Below are positions 15,248-25,113 of a DNA stretch of 64,000 nt, piece by piece. This DNA comes from Anaerolineaceae bacterium (GTDB taxonomy: Bacteria > Chloroflexota > Anaerolineae > Aggregatilineales > Phototrophicaceae), in contig JAPPOB010000010.1 in the NCBI GenBank assembly GCA_028818375.1, positions 1,302,001-1,366,000 on the forward strand, given 5' to 3'. The translations under genes and the position numbers were made by a program. The notes under the pieces were generated by a model. The model had not been told where the DNA came from and made no database searches. It worked only from the letters and a program-made list of their open reading frames with translations. Each line of letters opens with the position of its first letter. Positions within the stretch are counted from its first letter, which is position 1.

Positions 15248-18139
15248 TCAGGACGCAGAGTCTCCGTCGTCCCCGGCGCCGCGGCGCTGCCGCCGGGTCC
15301 GCAGCAGCGCGGCCGTCGTGCTGAGGCCGGCGCGCGCCGGTCGCCGGCGTGTGACCTCCGCCTCCTCATCGCGGGCGGGAGGGTCTTCCGCCTGCTCCGG
15401 CGACGACCCGGCGGCCCTGCCAATGCGACGGGAAACGCCGCCTGTTACGCGTTCGCGGCCCCGGTCGCGGGCAGCCATCAAGCTGGAAAGGCGCTCGCCC
15501 GGTCCTTCCGGCGTCAACGGGCGACTGAAACCGAAGAGCGCCATGCGCAGCCGACGCAGATCGCCGCGGGTGATCACGACCCGGCGTACGGCGATATCCA
15601 ACGGCAGCAGCAGCAGGGCCGTCAGCAGCAGCCAGGGCCACAGCGGCGTGGCGGCCTCGCGCGCCTGCAGGTTGTGCTCAAAGGCCAGCGCCGGAGTCTC
15701 CGTCATGTCACGGCCGCCGGTGATGCCGGCGAGTTCGCGCAGCAGCGCGCGGTCCGCGCCGCGCGTGCCACTGGCGCCGCTGTCGTATTCCGCCGAATAG
15801 CCGCGCACCCAGCCGGCGGTCTGCGCGAACTGCTGCGTGGCCCCGTCCACCAGCTCTTCTCCCTGAATGTTGATAAACAGCGCGCCTTCGCCGGCCGGGG
15901 TGAACAGGGCCTCGTAGCGGCCTGGCGCGGCCTGTTGCAGGGTGATCCTGTCCGTATCCTGCTGCAGGCTCACCAGATGCGCCTCCAGCTGCAGGCCGTT
16001 GAGAAAGTCGCCGTCTTCGTCGCGGGCGTCGACGACCAAGCGCGCCCGTTGCCCTTCGGGCTGCACCCGCGCCTCAAGATTGTCCGTGCGCCCGGCCGTC
16101 ATCGTCCAGCGCAGCGCCTGCCCCCAGAAGCGCGTGAAGCCCTCCCAGGGGGTCCAGGCTGAGGCCCAGCGCGAACCCGCATCGCTGGTGAAGGCCAGCG
16201 CGCGCCCGAGGCCGTATTGCCAGGTCGCCAGCAATGGATCATGCCAGGGGGCCGGGCCGGCGAGCACCACGCGCGCGGTCTGTTTGGGTGACGTGGCTAC
16301 GTAGCCCCGCAGACCAGGCAGCCCGTCGAAACCGCTCAACACCGGGCTGGGCGCCAGTTGCAGCGCGAAGAAGGGCTCCTCAACCAGGTAGGAGCGGCTG
16401 GCCAGCACGGTCTCCATGGTGAAAATCGTCGGGATGTTGACGATCTCCCGCACTTCGTGATAGTTGCCGTCGCCCACCTCCGCCATGGCCCGCAGAAACT
16501 CCGCCCCCTGGCCGATGGAAATGACCGAGGTGGTCACGTCAGCGTTGCGGCGCAGTTCCTCACTGAGTTCCACCAGGCCGTCCGGTTTGGCGCCGCCGTC
16601 CGTGAGCAGAATGATGTGCTTGCGTTGCGACGGTTCCTGGCGCATCGCCTCACCGGCCAGACGCAGACCGGCCAGAATGTCGGTGCCGCCGCCGGCGCGC
16701 AGCGTCGCCACCCGACGCTGCAGGCCAAGGCGGTCCAGCACCGGTTGCAACTCCGCAATCCAGCTGCCTTCGGTATCAAAGGAGACGACGCCGGCGCGGT
16801 CGGAGGGTTGCAGGAAGTCCAGCGAGCGAATGATGGCTTCCTTGGCCAGCTCCACGTTGGCCACGCCCGACGGGCCCGTCATGCCCATGCTGCCGGAGCG
16901 ATCGATGAGATAGGTTATGGTCAGTTGCGGCAGGCGCTGCTGGTCGCGGATCTGCATCTCCAGCGGCAGGACATCCTCCAGCGGAGTCCGGTACCAGCCG
17001 CCCGGCGCGAAAGAGTCCGGTCCCCCGATGGCCACCAGACCGCCGCCAAGGTCCCGCACGAAGCGCTCCAGCGCTTCCATACGCCCCTGCCCCAGCGTCG
17101 TCGACGAAAGATTGACCAGAATCACGCTTTCGTACTGCAGCAGCGGCGCCAGGCCCACCGGAATCTCGCGCGGGTAGCGGACGTCCAGCTGCACCCCGGC
17201 CTGTTCCAGCGACGGCAACAAATGCAGCGCCTCGGCCGGGTCATTCACCAGCAACAGGGTACGCGGCGGCCCCACGACCCGCGTGAAGGCGGCCAGCTGG
17301 TTGTTCTGGTAATAACCGTCGCCGCCCTGCGGGTCAATGCGCGCGCGGATATCGCGGAAACCGTCGCCGGAACCCGGCAGGGTCAGCGTATAGTTGCTGG
17401 CGCCGGCGCGCAGTTCCAGGTTCTCGCGCTGCAGCAGTTCATTGTTGTCCAGCACCGTGAGCGTGGCGTCGGTCGCAGCCCCGGCCAGCACGGACAGGGT
17501 GACGTCGAAGGCCTGGTCAGCGCTGATCACCGCCGGCGCGTCCAGTCCGGTCAACTGGACTTCCGGCCCGGGGGGACGGCTGAACACGACGTGGCTGATC
17601 TCGATGCCCGCCGCCGCTGCCTGACGGGCGGCCGCCGGCGCATCGCCGAGCGTGGCGCGGCCGTCGCTGAGGATGACGAGACGCCGCGCGGCGTCGCCCG
17701 GCAGCAGGGCGCTGCCATGGCGGATGGCCGCCGACAGGTCCGTATGGTCGCGCCCGGGCTGCGATTGCAGCGAGTCCGCCTCGCGCGAGCGGCCGGGCGC
17801 CCGCTCCGTATAGGATTGCGCGCCGAAGGCGACGATGCCGGCCAGGTCGTCAGGGCCCATCGTCGCCATGGCAGCCTCAACCCAGGCCAGCTGCGCTTCC
17901 TCCAGCTCCGGACCCAGGCTGTCGGAAATGTCGACGAGAAACACAACCGCCAGGCGGTCCGCGGACTGGCTGACCTGCAGGCCGCCCAGCGCCAGCACGA
18001 TGCACAGCAGAATCAGCAGACGCAGCGCCAGGCTGAAGGCATCGCGCGCGCGGCGGAAGCGCTGTCGCGGCCAGCCGAGCCAGGCCAGCGGCGCGGCCAG
18101 CGCCAGCAACAACAACGCCTGGGGCGTCAGCAGGGTCAC
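15248..18139 (-). CDS. Large membrane protein with two von Willebrand A domains
   Basis: 963 aa from GTG 18139, which overlaps the previous stop as GTGA. Two N-terminal membrane helices (~5-20 and ~37-55) precede a first VWA domain with MIDAS motif FLVDISDSL; a second VWA domain near residue 400 carries LIDRSGSMGM. Between them lies a class I glutamine-amidotransferase-like fold region (RTLLLVNDPAEALHLL... GGGLVAIGGPDSFAPGG). A further membrane helix (LWPWLLLTALLLLPLDIAV) near residue ~845 is followed by a charged cytoplasmic tail. Last gene of the MoxR/DUF58/VWA operon; such proteins are thought to be metal-dependent assembly or chaperone partners of MoxR. Target unknown. Confidence 0.88.
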   Translation of the reverse strand: MTLLTPQALLLLALAAPLAWLGWPRQRFRRARDAFSLALRLLILLCIVLALGGLQVSQSADRLAVVFLVDISDSLGPELEEAQLAWVEAAMATMGPDDLAGIVAFGAQSYTERAPGRSREADSLQSQPGRDHTDLSAAIRHGSALLPGDAARRLVILSDGRATLGDAPAAARQAAAAGIEISHVVFSRPPGPEVQLTGLDAPAVISADQAFDVTLSVLAGAATDATLTVLDNNELLQRENLELRAGASNYTLTLPGSGDGFRDIRARIDPQGGDGYYQNNQLAAFTRVVGPPRTLLLVNDPAEALHLLPSLEQAGVQLDVRYPREIPVGLAPLLQYESVILVNLSSTTLGQGRMEALERFVRDLGGGLVAIGGPDSFAPGGWYRTPLEDVLPLEMQIRDQQRLPQLTITYLIDRSGSMGMTGPSGVANVELAKEAIIRSLDFLQPSDRAGVVSFDTEGSWIAELQPVLDRLGLQRRVATLRAGGGTDILAGLRLAGEAMRQEPSQRKHIILLTDGGAKPDGLVELSEELRRNADVTTSVISIGQGAEFLRAMAEVGDGNYHEVREIVNIPTIFTMETVLASRSYLVEEPFFALQLAPSPVLSGFDGLPGLRGYVATSPKQTARVVLAGPAPWHDPLLATWQYGLGRALAFTSDAGSRWASAWTPWEGFTRFWGQALRWTMTAGRTDNLEARVQPEGQRARLVVDARDEDGDFLNGLQLEAHLVSLQQDTDRITLQQAAPGRYEALFTPAGEGALFINIQGEELVDGATQQFAQTAGWVRGYSAEYDSGASGTRGADRALLRELAGITGGRDMTETPALAFEHNLQAREAATPLWPWLLLTALLLLPLDIAVRRVVITRGDLRRLRMALFGFSRPLTPEGPGERLSSLMAARDRGRERVTGGVSRRIGRAAGSSPEQAEDPPARDEEAEVTRRRPARAGLSTTAALLRTRRQRRGAGDDGDSAS

Positions 18140-20025
18140 GGGCGTCGCGGTCGCAGGGTCAGGCCGGCGCGCCGACGCTGGTACACGACCCACTCCAGCA
18201 GCAAGACCATCAGCGCCAGCAGGGCCACCCAGGGCCAGAACTCCAGCTGGCCCTCTTCCTCGCGCGCGCCGGGGCCCAGACCGGACTGGCCGAAGAAGAC
18301 CATTTCGCGCGGCAGGATGTCGCTTTCTGCGGAGTCGAAGAGGTTGACGGCGAAGGACTGGCTGCGCGTGACGGCGCCGCCCTCAAGCACCTCGATCGTG
18401 TAGATGCCCTGCTGCTGCGTGTCGGCAAAGAGCAGCGGCCGCCGCTCCAGCGACAGCTCCTGCAGCGATCCGTCCGGCAGGCGCACGCGCAGGCCCGCGG
18501 CATCCGGCGGCGGTCGCAACTGCAGCGCGTCACCCACGGCGAGGCTGTCGCGCGCGCTCAGGAGGCCGGGCGGCGCAAACCAGTCCAGCAGGTTGGCCAT
18601 CAGCACCGGCCAGGCGATCTGCAGGGCGAGATCGCTGCGATGCACGTCAAAGGTGAAGATGGCCACCTGCCGCCCGTCAACTTCCCCGGCCAGCAACAGG
18701 GGGCTGCCATCGGCTTCAATCAGTGTCTGCGCCCAGGGCGCGACTAACGGCGTCCAGCGTTGCACACTGACGTCGTCGAGATCGACGAAACGGGTGCGCG
18801 CGTCACCCGGCGTCACGCGAATGTCCTGCGCGAATTCCCTTTCCTCGCCCAGGGTGAAAAGCGCGTTGCCCCGCTGTGGGTTGATGAACAGCAGATCGCC
18901 CGCCGGCAGGGGTTCCGGTTGCCAGCGATCGAGGATGGTCAGGTCGTAGGCTTCGCGCGGCAGACCGGCCGACAGGTCGCCGCGGAAGGCCTCCACGCCG
19001 GGCAGGCTGCGCAGCACTTCCTCAATGAAGCGATTGCCTGGCGTGAAGAGCAGGATGCGACTGCCGCTCCCGCCCTCGACCAGCGCCCAGGCCCGGTTGT
19101 CCAGCTCGAGGTGATCGGGGATCTCCGAGGCCACCGGAATCGTCAGGCTGGCCTCGATCCGGCGGAAGCTGGCGGGCAGGGCCTCGACCACCAGCGGCAG
19201 GTCCGCGCCGGCCTCCACCTCGTGATAGGCCGACGCGACCAGTTCGCCATCGACTTTCAGGCTCAGCACGACCTCTGCGTCGCGCGCGCCATGGTTCGTG
19301 ACCCGTGTGAAGAGCTGCGCCGGCTGCCCCGCCCGCCGACGCGTGGCCAGCGCCGTGATCGCCAGATTGTCGCCGGCGCTGCCAACCGGCAGCCAGGTCA
19401 CGTTGTCCGGTAGTTCCGGAAGCAAGGTCGGGTCGCCCAGACCGCCATCGCTGATGATGACCAGGCTGAAGTCATCGCCTTGCGCCATGCCGCCCATGGC
19501 CAGCGTGAGGGCGGCGGGCCAGTCCGCGCTGCCCAGGCCCGGCCGGGCGTTGTCGATCGCCGCCTGCAGGGCGAGGCGGTCGTTGCTGGCCGCCAGCAGC
19601 AGCTGCGGCTGCTCCGCGACGCGGATGAGCGTCACGCGGTCATTCGCGCCGAGGGCGCTGACTTCCGCGCGCGCCTGGTCCTGCGCTGCGCGAAAGCGGC
19701 TGCCTGCTTCCACGTCGCTGGCGTTCATGCTGGCCGAGGCATCCAGCAGCAGCACAATCTGGCCGCTGCCGGCCGCCGGCACAACGATGAAGGGCCGCGC
19801 CAGCGCCAGCACCAGCGCCGCCAGAATCAGGAGTTGCAGCAGCAGGAGCAGGTTGCGTCGCAGGCGCTGCCAGGGGGTGTTGGCCTCGGTGTCCTGCAGC
19901 AGTTGCTGCCAGAGCATGATGCTGGGCACTTCCAGCTCCTGGCGGCGCAGGCGCAGCATGTAGAGCAGCAGAATCGGCAGGGCCAGCAACGCCCCGGCCA
20001 GCGCCAGCGGCGTCAGCAGTTGCAT
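18136..20025 (-). CDS. BatA-like membrane protein with VWA domain
   Basis: 629 aa. The N-terminal ~90 residues have the BatA layout: a helix (LALAGALLALPILLLYML), LRRQELEVPSIMLWQQL, then a second helix LLLLLQLLILAALVLALARP. The VWA domain has MIDAS motif LLLDASASMN. A CARDB-like beta domain and a GATase-like region follow, and a C-terminal helix (WPWVALLALMVLLLEWVV) with a basic tail ends the protein. It lies between DUF58 and the double-VWA gene, with 19 bases to DUF58 and a 4-base overlap downstream. Role inferred from the MoxR/Bat family; no substrate is known. Confidence 0.9.
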   Translation of the reverse strand: MQLLTPLALAGALLALPILLLYMLRLRRQELEVPSIMLWQQLLQDTEANTPWQRLRRNLLLLLQLLILAALVLALARPFIVVPAAGSGQIVLLLDASASMNASDVEAGSRFRAAQDQARAEVSALGANDRVTLIRVAEQPQLLLAASNDRLALQAAIDNARPGLGSADWPAALTLAMGGMAQGDDFSLVIISDGGLGDPTLLPELPDNVTWLPVGSAGDNLAITALATRRRAGQPAQLFTRVTNHGARDAEVVLSLKVDGELVASAYHEVEAGADLPLVVEALPASFRRIEASLTIPVASEIPDHLELDNRAWALVEGGSGSRILLFTPGNRFIEEVLRSLPGVEAFRGDLSAGLPREAYDLTILDRWQPEPLPAGDLLFINPQRGNALFTLGEEREFAQDIRVTPGDARTRFVDLDDVSVQRWTPLVAPWAQTLIEADGSPLLLAGEVDGRQVAIFTFDVHRSDLALQIAWPVLMANLLDWFAPPGLLSARDSLAVGDALQLRPPPDAAGLRVRLPDGSLQELSLERRPLLFADTQQQGIYTIEVLEGGAVTRSQSFAVNLFDSAESDILPREMVFFGQSGLGPGAREEEGQLEFWPWVALLALMVLLLEWVVYQRRRAGLTLRPRRP

Positions 20026-20044
20026 GCGTCGTCGGCTTCCGCGC

Positions 20045-20947
20045 TCATCGAACGATGCCCAGGCCGCGCAAATCGCGCAGGATGACCCGCTCCCAGGGCG
20101 TGTCCGTGTTGACGAAGAGGTAATGACCGCCGCGCTGCAACAGAACGCGCCGCAGTTGCGCGCGCCAGGCGTCGAGGCGCTGCGCGTAGCGTTCGCGCAG
20201 ATTTCCGTCGATGCTCACCTCGCGCATGCCACCGCTCTCCACGTCGATCAGGCGCAGATCGCCGGCCAGGGGCGGTTCCAGTTCCTCCGGCGAGAGCAGA
20301 TGCAGCAGCAGCAGTTCGTGGCCCGCCGCGGCCAGTTCGTTGAGCGCGTCCGTCAGGTTGACGGGCGTGTACATGTCGCTGATGAGGACGAACAGCCCCG
20401 GACGCGCGCCGCGCAGGGCCTGCTCGCGCAGGACGGCGTCCAGATCCACCTCCCCCGCCGGTTGCAGGGCCGCAATGAAGTCCAGCAGGCGCAGGTTGTG
20501 GCCCCGGCCGCGGTGGGGGCCGAAGGTCGAGCTGCCCGCGCCGCTGACGCCGTACAACTGCGCGCGGTCGTTGCTGGCCAGGGCGCACCAGGCCAGGCCG
20601 GCCGCCAGGCGCTGCGCATGGCGGAACTTGTTGCGCTCCGCGTCGTCTTCGCCGGCGGGCCAGTCCATGCTGACCGAGGCGTCGATGAGGATGTGCAGCG
20701 CCAGGTCTTCCTCGTCCTCCAGCAGCTTGATGTAGGGCCGCTGCAGGCGAGCGTAGACGTTCCAGTCCAGGCGACGCAGATCGTCGCCGTAGGCGTAGTC
20801 CCGGTAGTCGGCGAACTCGATGCTGGTGCCGCGTCGAATCGAGCGCCGTTCGCCCTTCATGGCGCCGGCGCGCGCGCGTTGCGACCAGAGCATGACCTGC
20901 TCCAGGCGACGAAGCGTGCGTTCGTCAAAGACGCGTGCTTCAGCCAT
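20045..20947 (-). CDS. DUF58 (VWA-like) protein
   Basis: 300 aa. Starts MAEARVFDERTLRRLEQVML and contains the DUF58 signature GTSIEFADYRDYAYGDDLRRLDW, followed by a degenerate MIDAS motif LIDASVSMDW. DUF58 proteins are nearly always encoded with MoxR ATPases and are proposed to be their adaptors or substrates. It begins 10 bases after the MoxR stop. Predicted cytoplasmic, with no membrane helices. Confidence 0.93.
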   Translation of the reverse strand: MAEARVFDERTLRRLEQVMLWSQRARAGAMKGERRSIRRGTSIEFADYRDYAYGDDLRRLDWNVYARLQRPYIKLLEDEEDLALHILIDASVSMDWPAGEDDAERNKFRHAQRLAAGLAWCALASNDRAQLYGVSGAGSSTFGPHRGRGHNLRLLDFIAALQPAGEVDLDAVLREQALRGARPGLFVLISDMYTPVNLTDALNELAAAGHELLLLHLLSPEELEPPLAGDLRLIDVESGGMREVSIDGNLRERYAQRLDAWRAQLRRVLLQRGGHYLFVNTDTPWERVILRDLRGLGIVR

Positions 20948-20957
20948 GGGCGGGCCG

Positions 20958-21947
20958 TCAGGCGGGTTGACGGCTGACGGCGTGCAACGCTTCGCGGATG
21001 ATGTCGTCGGGGTCGGCGCCCTCGGCGAGTCCCTCGAAGTTCAGCAGCAGCCGGTGTCGCAGCGCCGCCGGCGCCACCGCCTCAATGTCCTCCCAGGCGA
21101 CGTTCAGGCGCCCTTCCAGCAGGGCATTGACCCGCGCGCCGATGACCAGCGCCTGGGCGCCGCGCGGGCTGGAACCGTAACGAACGTACTGCCGCACCAG
21201 TTCCGTGGCCTGCGCCTCCTGCGGGTGGGTCGCCAGAATCAGGTTCGCCGCCCGTTCCACCAGGTGCGTGGCCACTGGCGTCGTCAGGGCCAGACGGCCC
21301 ATCTGCAGCACCTGGGCGCCATTGGCCACGCGCCGCGGCCAGATCTCGTCGGCACCGGTCGTGCGTTCAAGGATGTCGATCAGTTCTTCGGGGCGCGGAA
21401 AGTCGACCCGCACCTTGAACATGAAGCGATCCAGCTGCGCTTCCGGCAGCGGATAGGTGCCCTCCATCTCCAGCGGGTTCTGCGTGGCAAGCACGAAGAA
21501 GGGGTCCTGCAGGGGGTAACTGCGCCCGGCCACCGTGACCGTCTTCTCCTGCATGGCCTCCAGCAGGGCGGACTGGGTCTTGGGCGTGGCGCGGTTGATT
21601 TCATCGGCCAGCACCAGGTTGGCGAAGACCGGCCCCTCGTGGAAGCGAAAGAGGCGACTGCCGTCCTCACCCTCCTCCATGATGTCCGTGCCGGTGATGT
21701 CCGCCGGCATCAGGTCCGGCGTAAACTGGATGCGCGTGAATTTCAGGTCCAGCGCCGCACCCAGGCTGCGGATTAGCATGGTCTTGCCCAGGCCCGGTAC
21801 GCCCTCCAGCAAGGCGTGACGACCGCCGAGAATGCAGATCAACACGCTGCGCAGCACTTCGCGCTGACCGACGATGACGCGGCCCACCTCGGCCTCGATC
21901 GCCTGCGCCAGCGCGCCAAATTCCTCAAGCTTCAACTCATCCGCCAT
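20958..21947 (-). CDS. MoxR-family AAA+ ATPase
   Basis: 329 aa, the usual length. Walker A EGVPGLGKTMLIRSLG, Walker B ANLVLADEINRATPKTQSAL, sensor 1 VLATQNPLEMEGTYPLPEAQ and the RFMFKV segment are the MoxR signature. MoxR ATPases act with VWA proteins as chaperones that insert metals or remodel protein complexes. An AGAGGAG about six bases upstream supports ATG 21947. It is encoded between a DUF4175-like coiled-coil protein and DUF58. Confidence 0.96.
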   Translation of the reverse strand: MADELKLEEFGALAQAIEAEVGRVIVGQREVLRSVLICILGGRHALLEGVPGLGKTMLIRSLGAALDLKFTRIQFTPDLMPADITGTDIMEEGEDGSRLFRFHEGPVFANLVLADEINRATPKTQSALLEAMQEKTVTVAGRSYPLQDPFFVLATQNPLEMEGTYPLPEAQLDRFMFKVRVDFPRPEELIDILERTTGADEIWPRRVANGAQVLQMGRLALTTPVATHLVERAANLILATHPQEAQATELVRQYVRYGSSPRGAQALVIGARVNALLEGRLNVAWEDIEAVAPAALRHRLLLNFEGLAEGADPDDIIREALHAVSRQPA

Positions 21948-21970
21948 GTCCGCTCCTCTTTTTTCGCGCG

Positions 21971-23755
21971 CTAGCGACCCGGCTCCAGCGCGCTGAAGTA
22001 ATCGTGCACCACGTCGCGCAGGCCCAGCGGGATGTAGTCGCTCTCCAGCGCCCGGCTGGCCGCGTCAAGATAGTCACCGTAGATTTCGTTCCAGGGCACC
22101 AGCGCCTCGCCGGAGGGGTTTGGCGCAAAATCGCCCTCCATCAGGGGCGAGTCGCCGGGGTCGTTTTCCAGGTAGAGTTCCGGCCCCTGGCTGGCGCCAA
22201 GACGCCGTGGCGCGTACACGGGCGCGAATTCGCGCTGTCCCAGGCCGTCGGGGTTGTTCCCCTGGCCTGGCGGCGCGCCCTGCACGCCCGCGAAGCTCTC
22301 CTCCATGCCCGCGCCGCCAGGGGCGTCGCCGGCCTGGCCGCCGAGGCCCGGGCGGTCCTGCTCACTGGTGTTCTGGCCCTGACCCGTCTGCTGGCCGCCC
22401 GGCTGGCCACCCTGCGAACCGGCCTGCACGTCCTCCCCCTCGCCCGCCTGGGTATTGCTGCCCGGCAGACTGCCGGCCTCAGGGTTTTCGCCCCTTTGCC
22501 CGGCGCCACTCTCCTGAGGCTGACCCTGCATCGACATGTCTCCAGCCTGGGGTTGCGCGCCCGAGCCGGGCTGCTGTTGCATGCGTTCCTGACTCACGAG
22601 GGGCTGCGCCTGCGAGCGCTGCGCGATCTGGCTGGCGCTGTCGCGCAACTGATCGGATGCCGCCCGCAGTCGCTGCTGCGAATCCTGCGCGCGCGCGAGT
22701 TGCTGTTGTTGCTGCGCCAGAATCTGTCGAGCCAGACCCGCGGCATTACTCGCGTTCTGCAACTGACTGTCGCGCAGGGCCTGCAAGGCCTCCCGAATGG
22801 CCTGCGCAAGTTCCGGGTTGCTGGCCTCCAGGGAAGCGGCGGCCTGTTCGAGGCGCCCCGCCACGTCGTCGCCAGGCGGCAGCGAACCTGCGTTCTCCAG
22901 TTGCCGCAGGGCAGCTTCAAGCTGCTCGCCGCCGGCCTGTTGCGCGTTCGCCAGCGCCTGCATTTGCTGCCGGATGCTTTCTTCCAGCGCCAGCGCCTGC
23001 TGCTCAAATTGCTCCGCGCTCTCGCTCAACGCCGCAAAGGCTTCTTCGGGCGACAGAGCCTCCTGCCCCAGCAGCGCCTGGCTGCGCTCCAGTTCGCGTT
23101 GCAACTGCTGGCGCAGTTCCGCGGGCAAGGCCGTGTCGCTCGCCACCTCTTCGCTGATCCGCTCCACGGCCGCGGCCGCCTCGTCGATGGCGGCCTCCTG
23201 CGCCTCTTCCTGCTCGTCTGTCGGCACAGACGGAGCGGGCAGACGCGTCACCAGCCCGATGGCCAGCAGCAACAGGGCCAGCGTGGCCCAGGCGCGCCGG
23301 TCGCTGCGCAGCGGCATTTGCCGGGTCACGTCCACGTCGCGGGCGCGGTTACCCGCATCGGCGATCTGCAGCGGCGTCAGTTCGGCGCTGCTGTGAATGC
23401 GGCCCTCCATCAACTCCAGCGCCGTGGAGAGTCGTTCGCTCAGCCCGAAATCCCGTTCAAACTTGCGCGCCAGCGCCAGGGTCGGGCGCGGTGGCAGCCA
23501 GATTCGCGCCAGCAACAGCATAAGGCCGGAGCCTGCCAACAGGGCCATGGCCGGCAAGAAGCCTTCTGCGGGCGTTCCAAATCGCAGGCGTGACCAAAGC
23601 AGCAGGGCCAGCCCGAGCGCCAGCCCCGGCAGCAGGCTGCGCGGCAACCCCATCCAGGTGCGTTGCCAGCGCTGGCGCCGTTCCCAACGCTGCAACAGGG
23701 TCGTCAGGGTTGCGCGCGGGCCGTCGCCGGCGGGGCCAGCCGCGAGGCTGGCCAT
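21971..23755 (-). CDS. DUF4175-like membrane coiled-coil protein
   Basis: 594 aa from ATG 23755, which overlaps the permease stop as TGATG. Two hydrophobic hairpin helices (~40-85) are followed by FERDFGLSERLSTALELMEG, typical of the DUF4175 group, and another helix near 170. A long Glu/Gln/Ala-rich coiled coil (~190-440) leads into a low-complexity Gly/Gln-rich segment (~440-530) and a conserved-looking C-terminus (YAPRRLGASQGPELYLENDP ... YIPLGLRDVVHDYFSALEP). Such genes accompany MoxR-VWA loci; function unknown. The open frame continues upstream to 24376, but the overlap and composition argue for 23755. Confidence 0.8.
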   Translation of the reverse strand: MASLAAGPAGDGPRATLTTLLQRWERRQRWQRTWMGLPRSLLPGLALGLALLLWSRLRFGTPAEGFLPAMALLAGSGLMLLLARIWLPPRPTLALARKFERDFGLSERLSTALELMEGRIHSSAELTPLQIADAGNRARDVDVTRQMPLRSDRRAWATLALLLLAIGLVTRLPAPSVPTDEQEEAQEAAIDEAAAAVERISEEVASDTALPAELRQQLQRELERSQALLGQEALSPEEAFAALSESAEQFEQQALALEESIRQQMQALANAQQAGGEQLEAALRQLENAGSLPPGDDVAGRLEQAAASLEASNPELAQAIREALQALRDSQLQNASNAAGLARQILAQQQQQLARAQDSQQRLRAASDQLRDSASQIAQRSQAQPLVSQERMQQQPGSGAQPQAGDMSMQGQPQESGAGQRGENPEAGSLPGSNTQAGEGEDVQAGSQGGQPGGQQTGQGQNTSEQDRPGLGGQAGDAPGGAGMEESFAGVQGAPPGQGNNPDGLGQREFAPVYAPRRLGASQGPELYLENDPGDSPLMEGDFAPNPSGEALVPWNEIYGDYLDAASRALESDYIPLGLRDVVHDYFSALEPGR

Positions 23756-25113
23756 CAGGCCTCCACCTTGCGCATGCGACGCACGGCCAGCGCTACCAGG
23801 ATGGTGGAAATCAGGAGGTAGAAGACCACCAAGCTGATCCAGGGCGAGACCAGCGGGATGGTGCTGCCGTCGCTGCTGAGCACCAGCGTCCACAGGCCGG
23901 CCACGTTGCGGTCCGCCAGCAGTTGCTGGGTCACCAGCGCCGTGGCCACCGGGTTCAGGCTGACCAGCAGGAAGCCGACGTAGACAAAGATCGCTTCCAG
24001 CACTGGCGACGCACTGATGCCGGAGCCGAAGCCGGAGGCCGCATTGACGAAGGCGTTGAAGAGCGGCAGGTTGAGCAGCAGGGGGATGCCAAAGAGCAGG
24101 CCCAGCGCCACTGTATAGGCGCGCATGCTGGCGGTCAGGGTGCGGGTGGTGTGGGCCGAAAAGTAGATACCCAGCGTGCCCAGCGCGATGGCCGTCACCG
24201 AGAGCAGGGCGAAGGAGACCACCAGTTCGGCCAGGGTCACGCCGCCGAAGAGAAAGGCGATGCTCTGCAGCGGGATTGAGGAAAACAGGAGCAGCAGGAT
24301 GTAACCCAGCGCCGATTCCAGCTTGCCAATGAGCAGCGCCGGCCGCACCAGCAAGGTGGTCTGCAACAGGTCCCATGTGCCGAATTCGCGTTCGCCGGTG
24401 ATGGCGCCGGCGGTGAAGGCTGGCGCGATGAACAGGATCAGCAGCAATTCAATGCTCACCAGGCCGATGAACAGCACGCGGCCGATGGCGCCGATGGCGG
24501 CCGAACCAGTGCCCTGTACCGTGCCCGAACCGAAAACGAGGTAGAGCATCGCCGTAAAGGCGCTCATCAGACCGAGGTAGACCGTCAACACGATGAAGGA
24601 ACGCGGCCCGCGCATACGGCCGCGGAATTCCTTGCGCATCACCGGGTTGATGCGGAAGCTGCGCGCCTCACGCAGGCTCAGCGCCAGCGCCCAGGCGCCC
24701 GGCGCCAGAGTCACCACCGCCAGGGTCAGGCCGCCCAGCAGGAGACCGGCCAGGTTGACCAGCAACAGCAGCGCCAGGCCCGGCAAGGCCCAGAATTCGC
24801 GCGCCAGCACGCCCGTCATCAGCACCAGCAACAGGCCGCCATCGGCCAGCAACAGCAACATGACCACGGCCATGGCGGTATCCGGCGCCAGCGTCAACCC
24901 GCTGGCCAGCAGCCCCTGCGCGGTGGCGAAGTAGCCCGGCCACAGCCGTAACGCGCCCGCCAGCGCCAGCAACAGGGTCAGGGCCAGGGCCGCGCCATTG
25001 GCCAGGGCGCCACCGAGCAGCACCCGCGCAATTCCCAGCAGGGCCCGCTCGCGCGGTTCCAGCAGCTCCTCGGCTTCGTCAATCAGCTGGACGCGGGTTG
25101 GGGTCATGCTCAA
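23755..25113 (-). CDS. ABC transporter permease (ABC-2 type)
   Basis: 452 aa, strongly hydrophobic with roughly 10-12 membrane helices. The segment SFRINPVMRKEFRGRMRGPR before helix five and ITGEREFGTWDLLQTTLLVRP are typical of ABC-2 permeases that work with single ATPases. It is translationally coupled to the ATPase gene (ATGA at 25113-25110) and to the DUF4175-like gene downstream, so the ABC transporter and the MoxR locus are likely one transcript. The exported substrate is unknown. Confidence 0.9.
   Translation of the reverse strand: MSMTPTRVQLIDEAEELLEPRERALLGIARVLLGGALANGAALALTLLLALAGALRLWPGYFATAQGLLASGLTLAPDTAMAVVMLLLLADGGLLLVLMTGVLAREFWALPGLALLLLVNLAGLLLGGLTLAVVTLAPGAWALALSLREARSFRINPVMRKEFRGRMRGPRSFIVLTVYLGLMSAFTAMLYLVFGSGTVQGTGSAAIGAIGRVLFIGLVSIELLLILFIAPAFTAGAITGEREFGTWDLLQTTLLVRPALLIGKLESALGYILLLLFSSIPLQSIAFLFGGVTLAELVVSFALLSVTAIALGTLGIYFSAHTTRTLTASMRAYTVALGLLFGIPLLLNLPLFNAFVNAASGFGSGISASPVLEAIFVYVGFLLVSLNPVATALVTQQLLADRNVAGLWTLVLSSDGSTIPLVSPWISLVVFYLLISTILVALAVRRMRKVEA

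Noticed and set aside
16358..18403. 681-codon plus-strand open frame opposite the double-VWA gene
   Set aside because: Rich in Gln/Arg/His low-complexity sequence typical of antisense GC-skewed frames; the minus-strand VWA proteins are clearly real.
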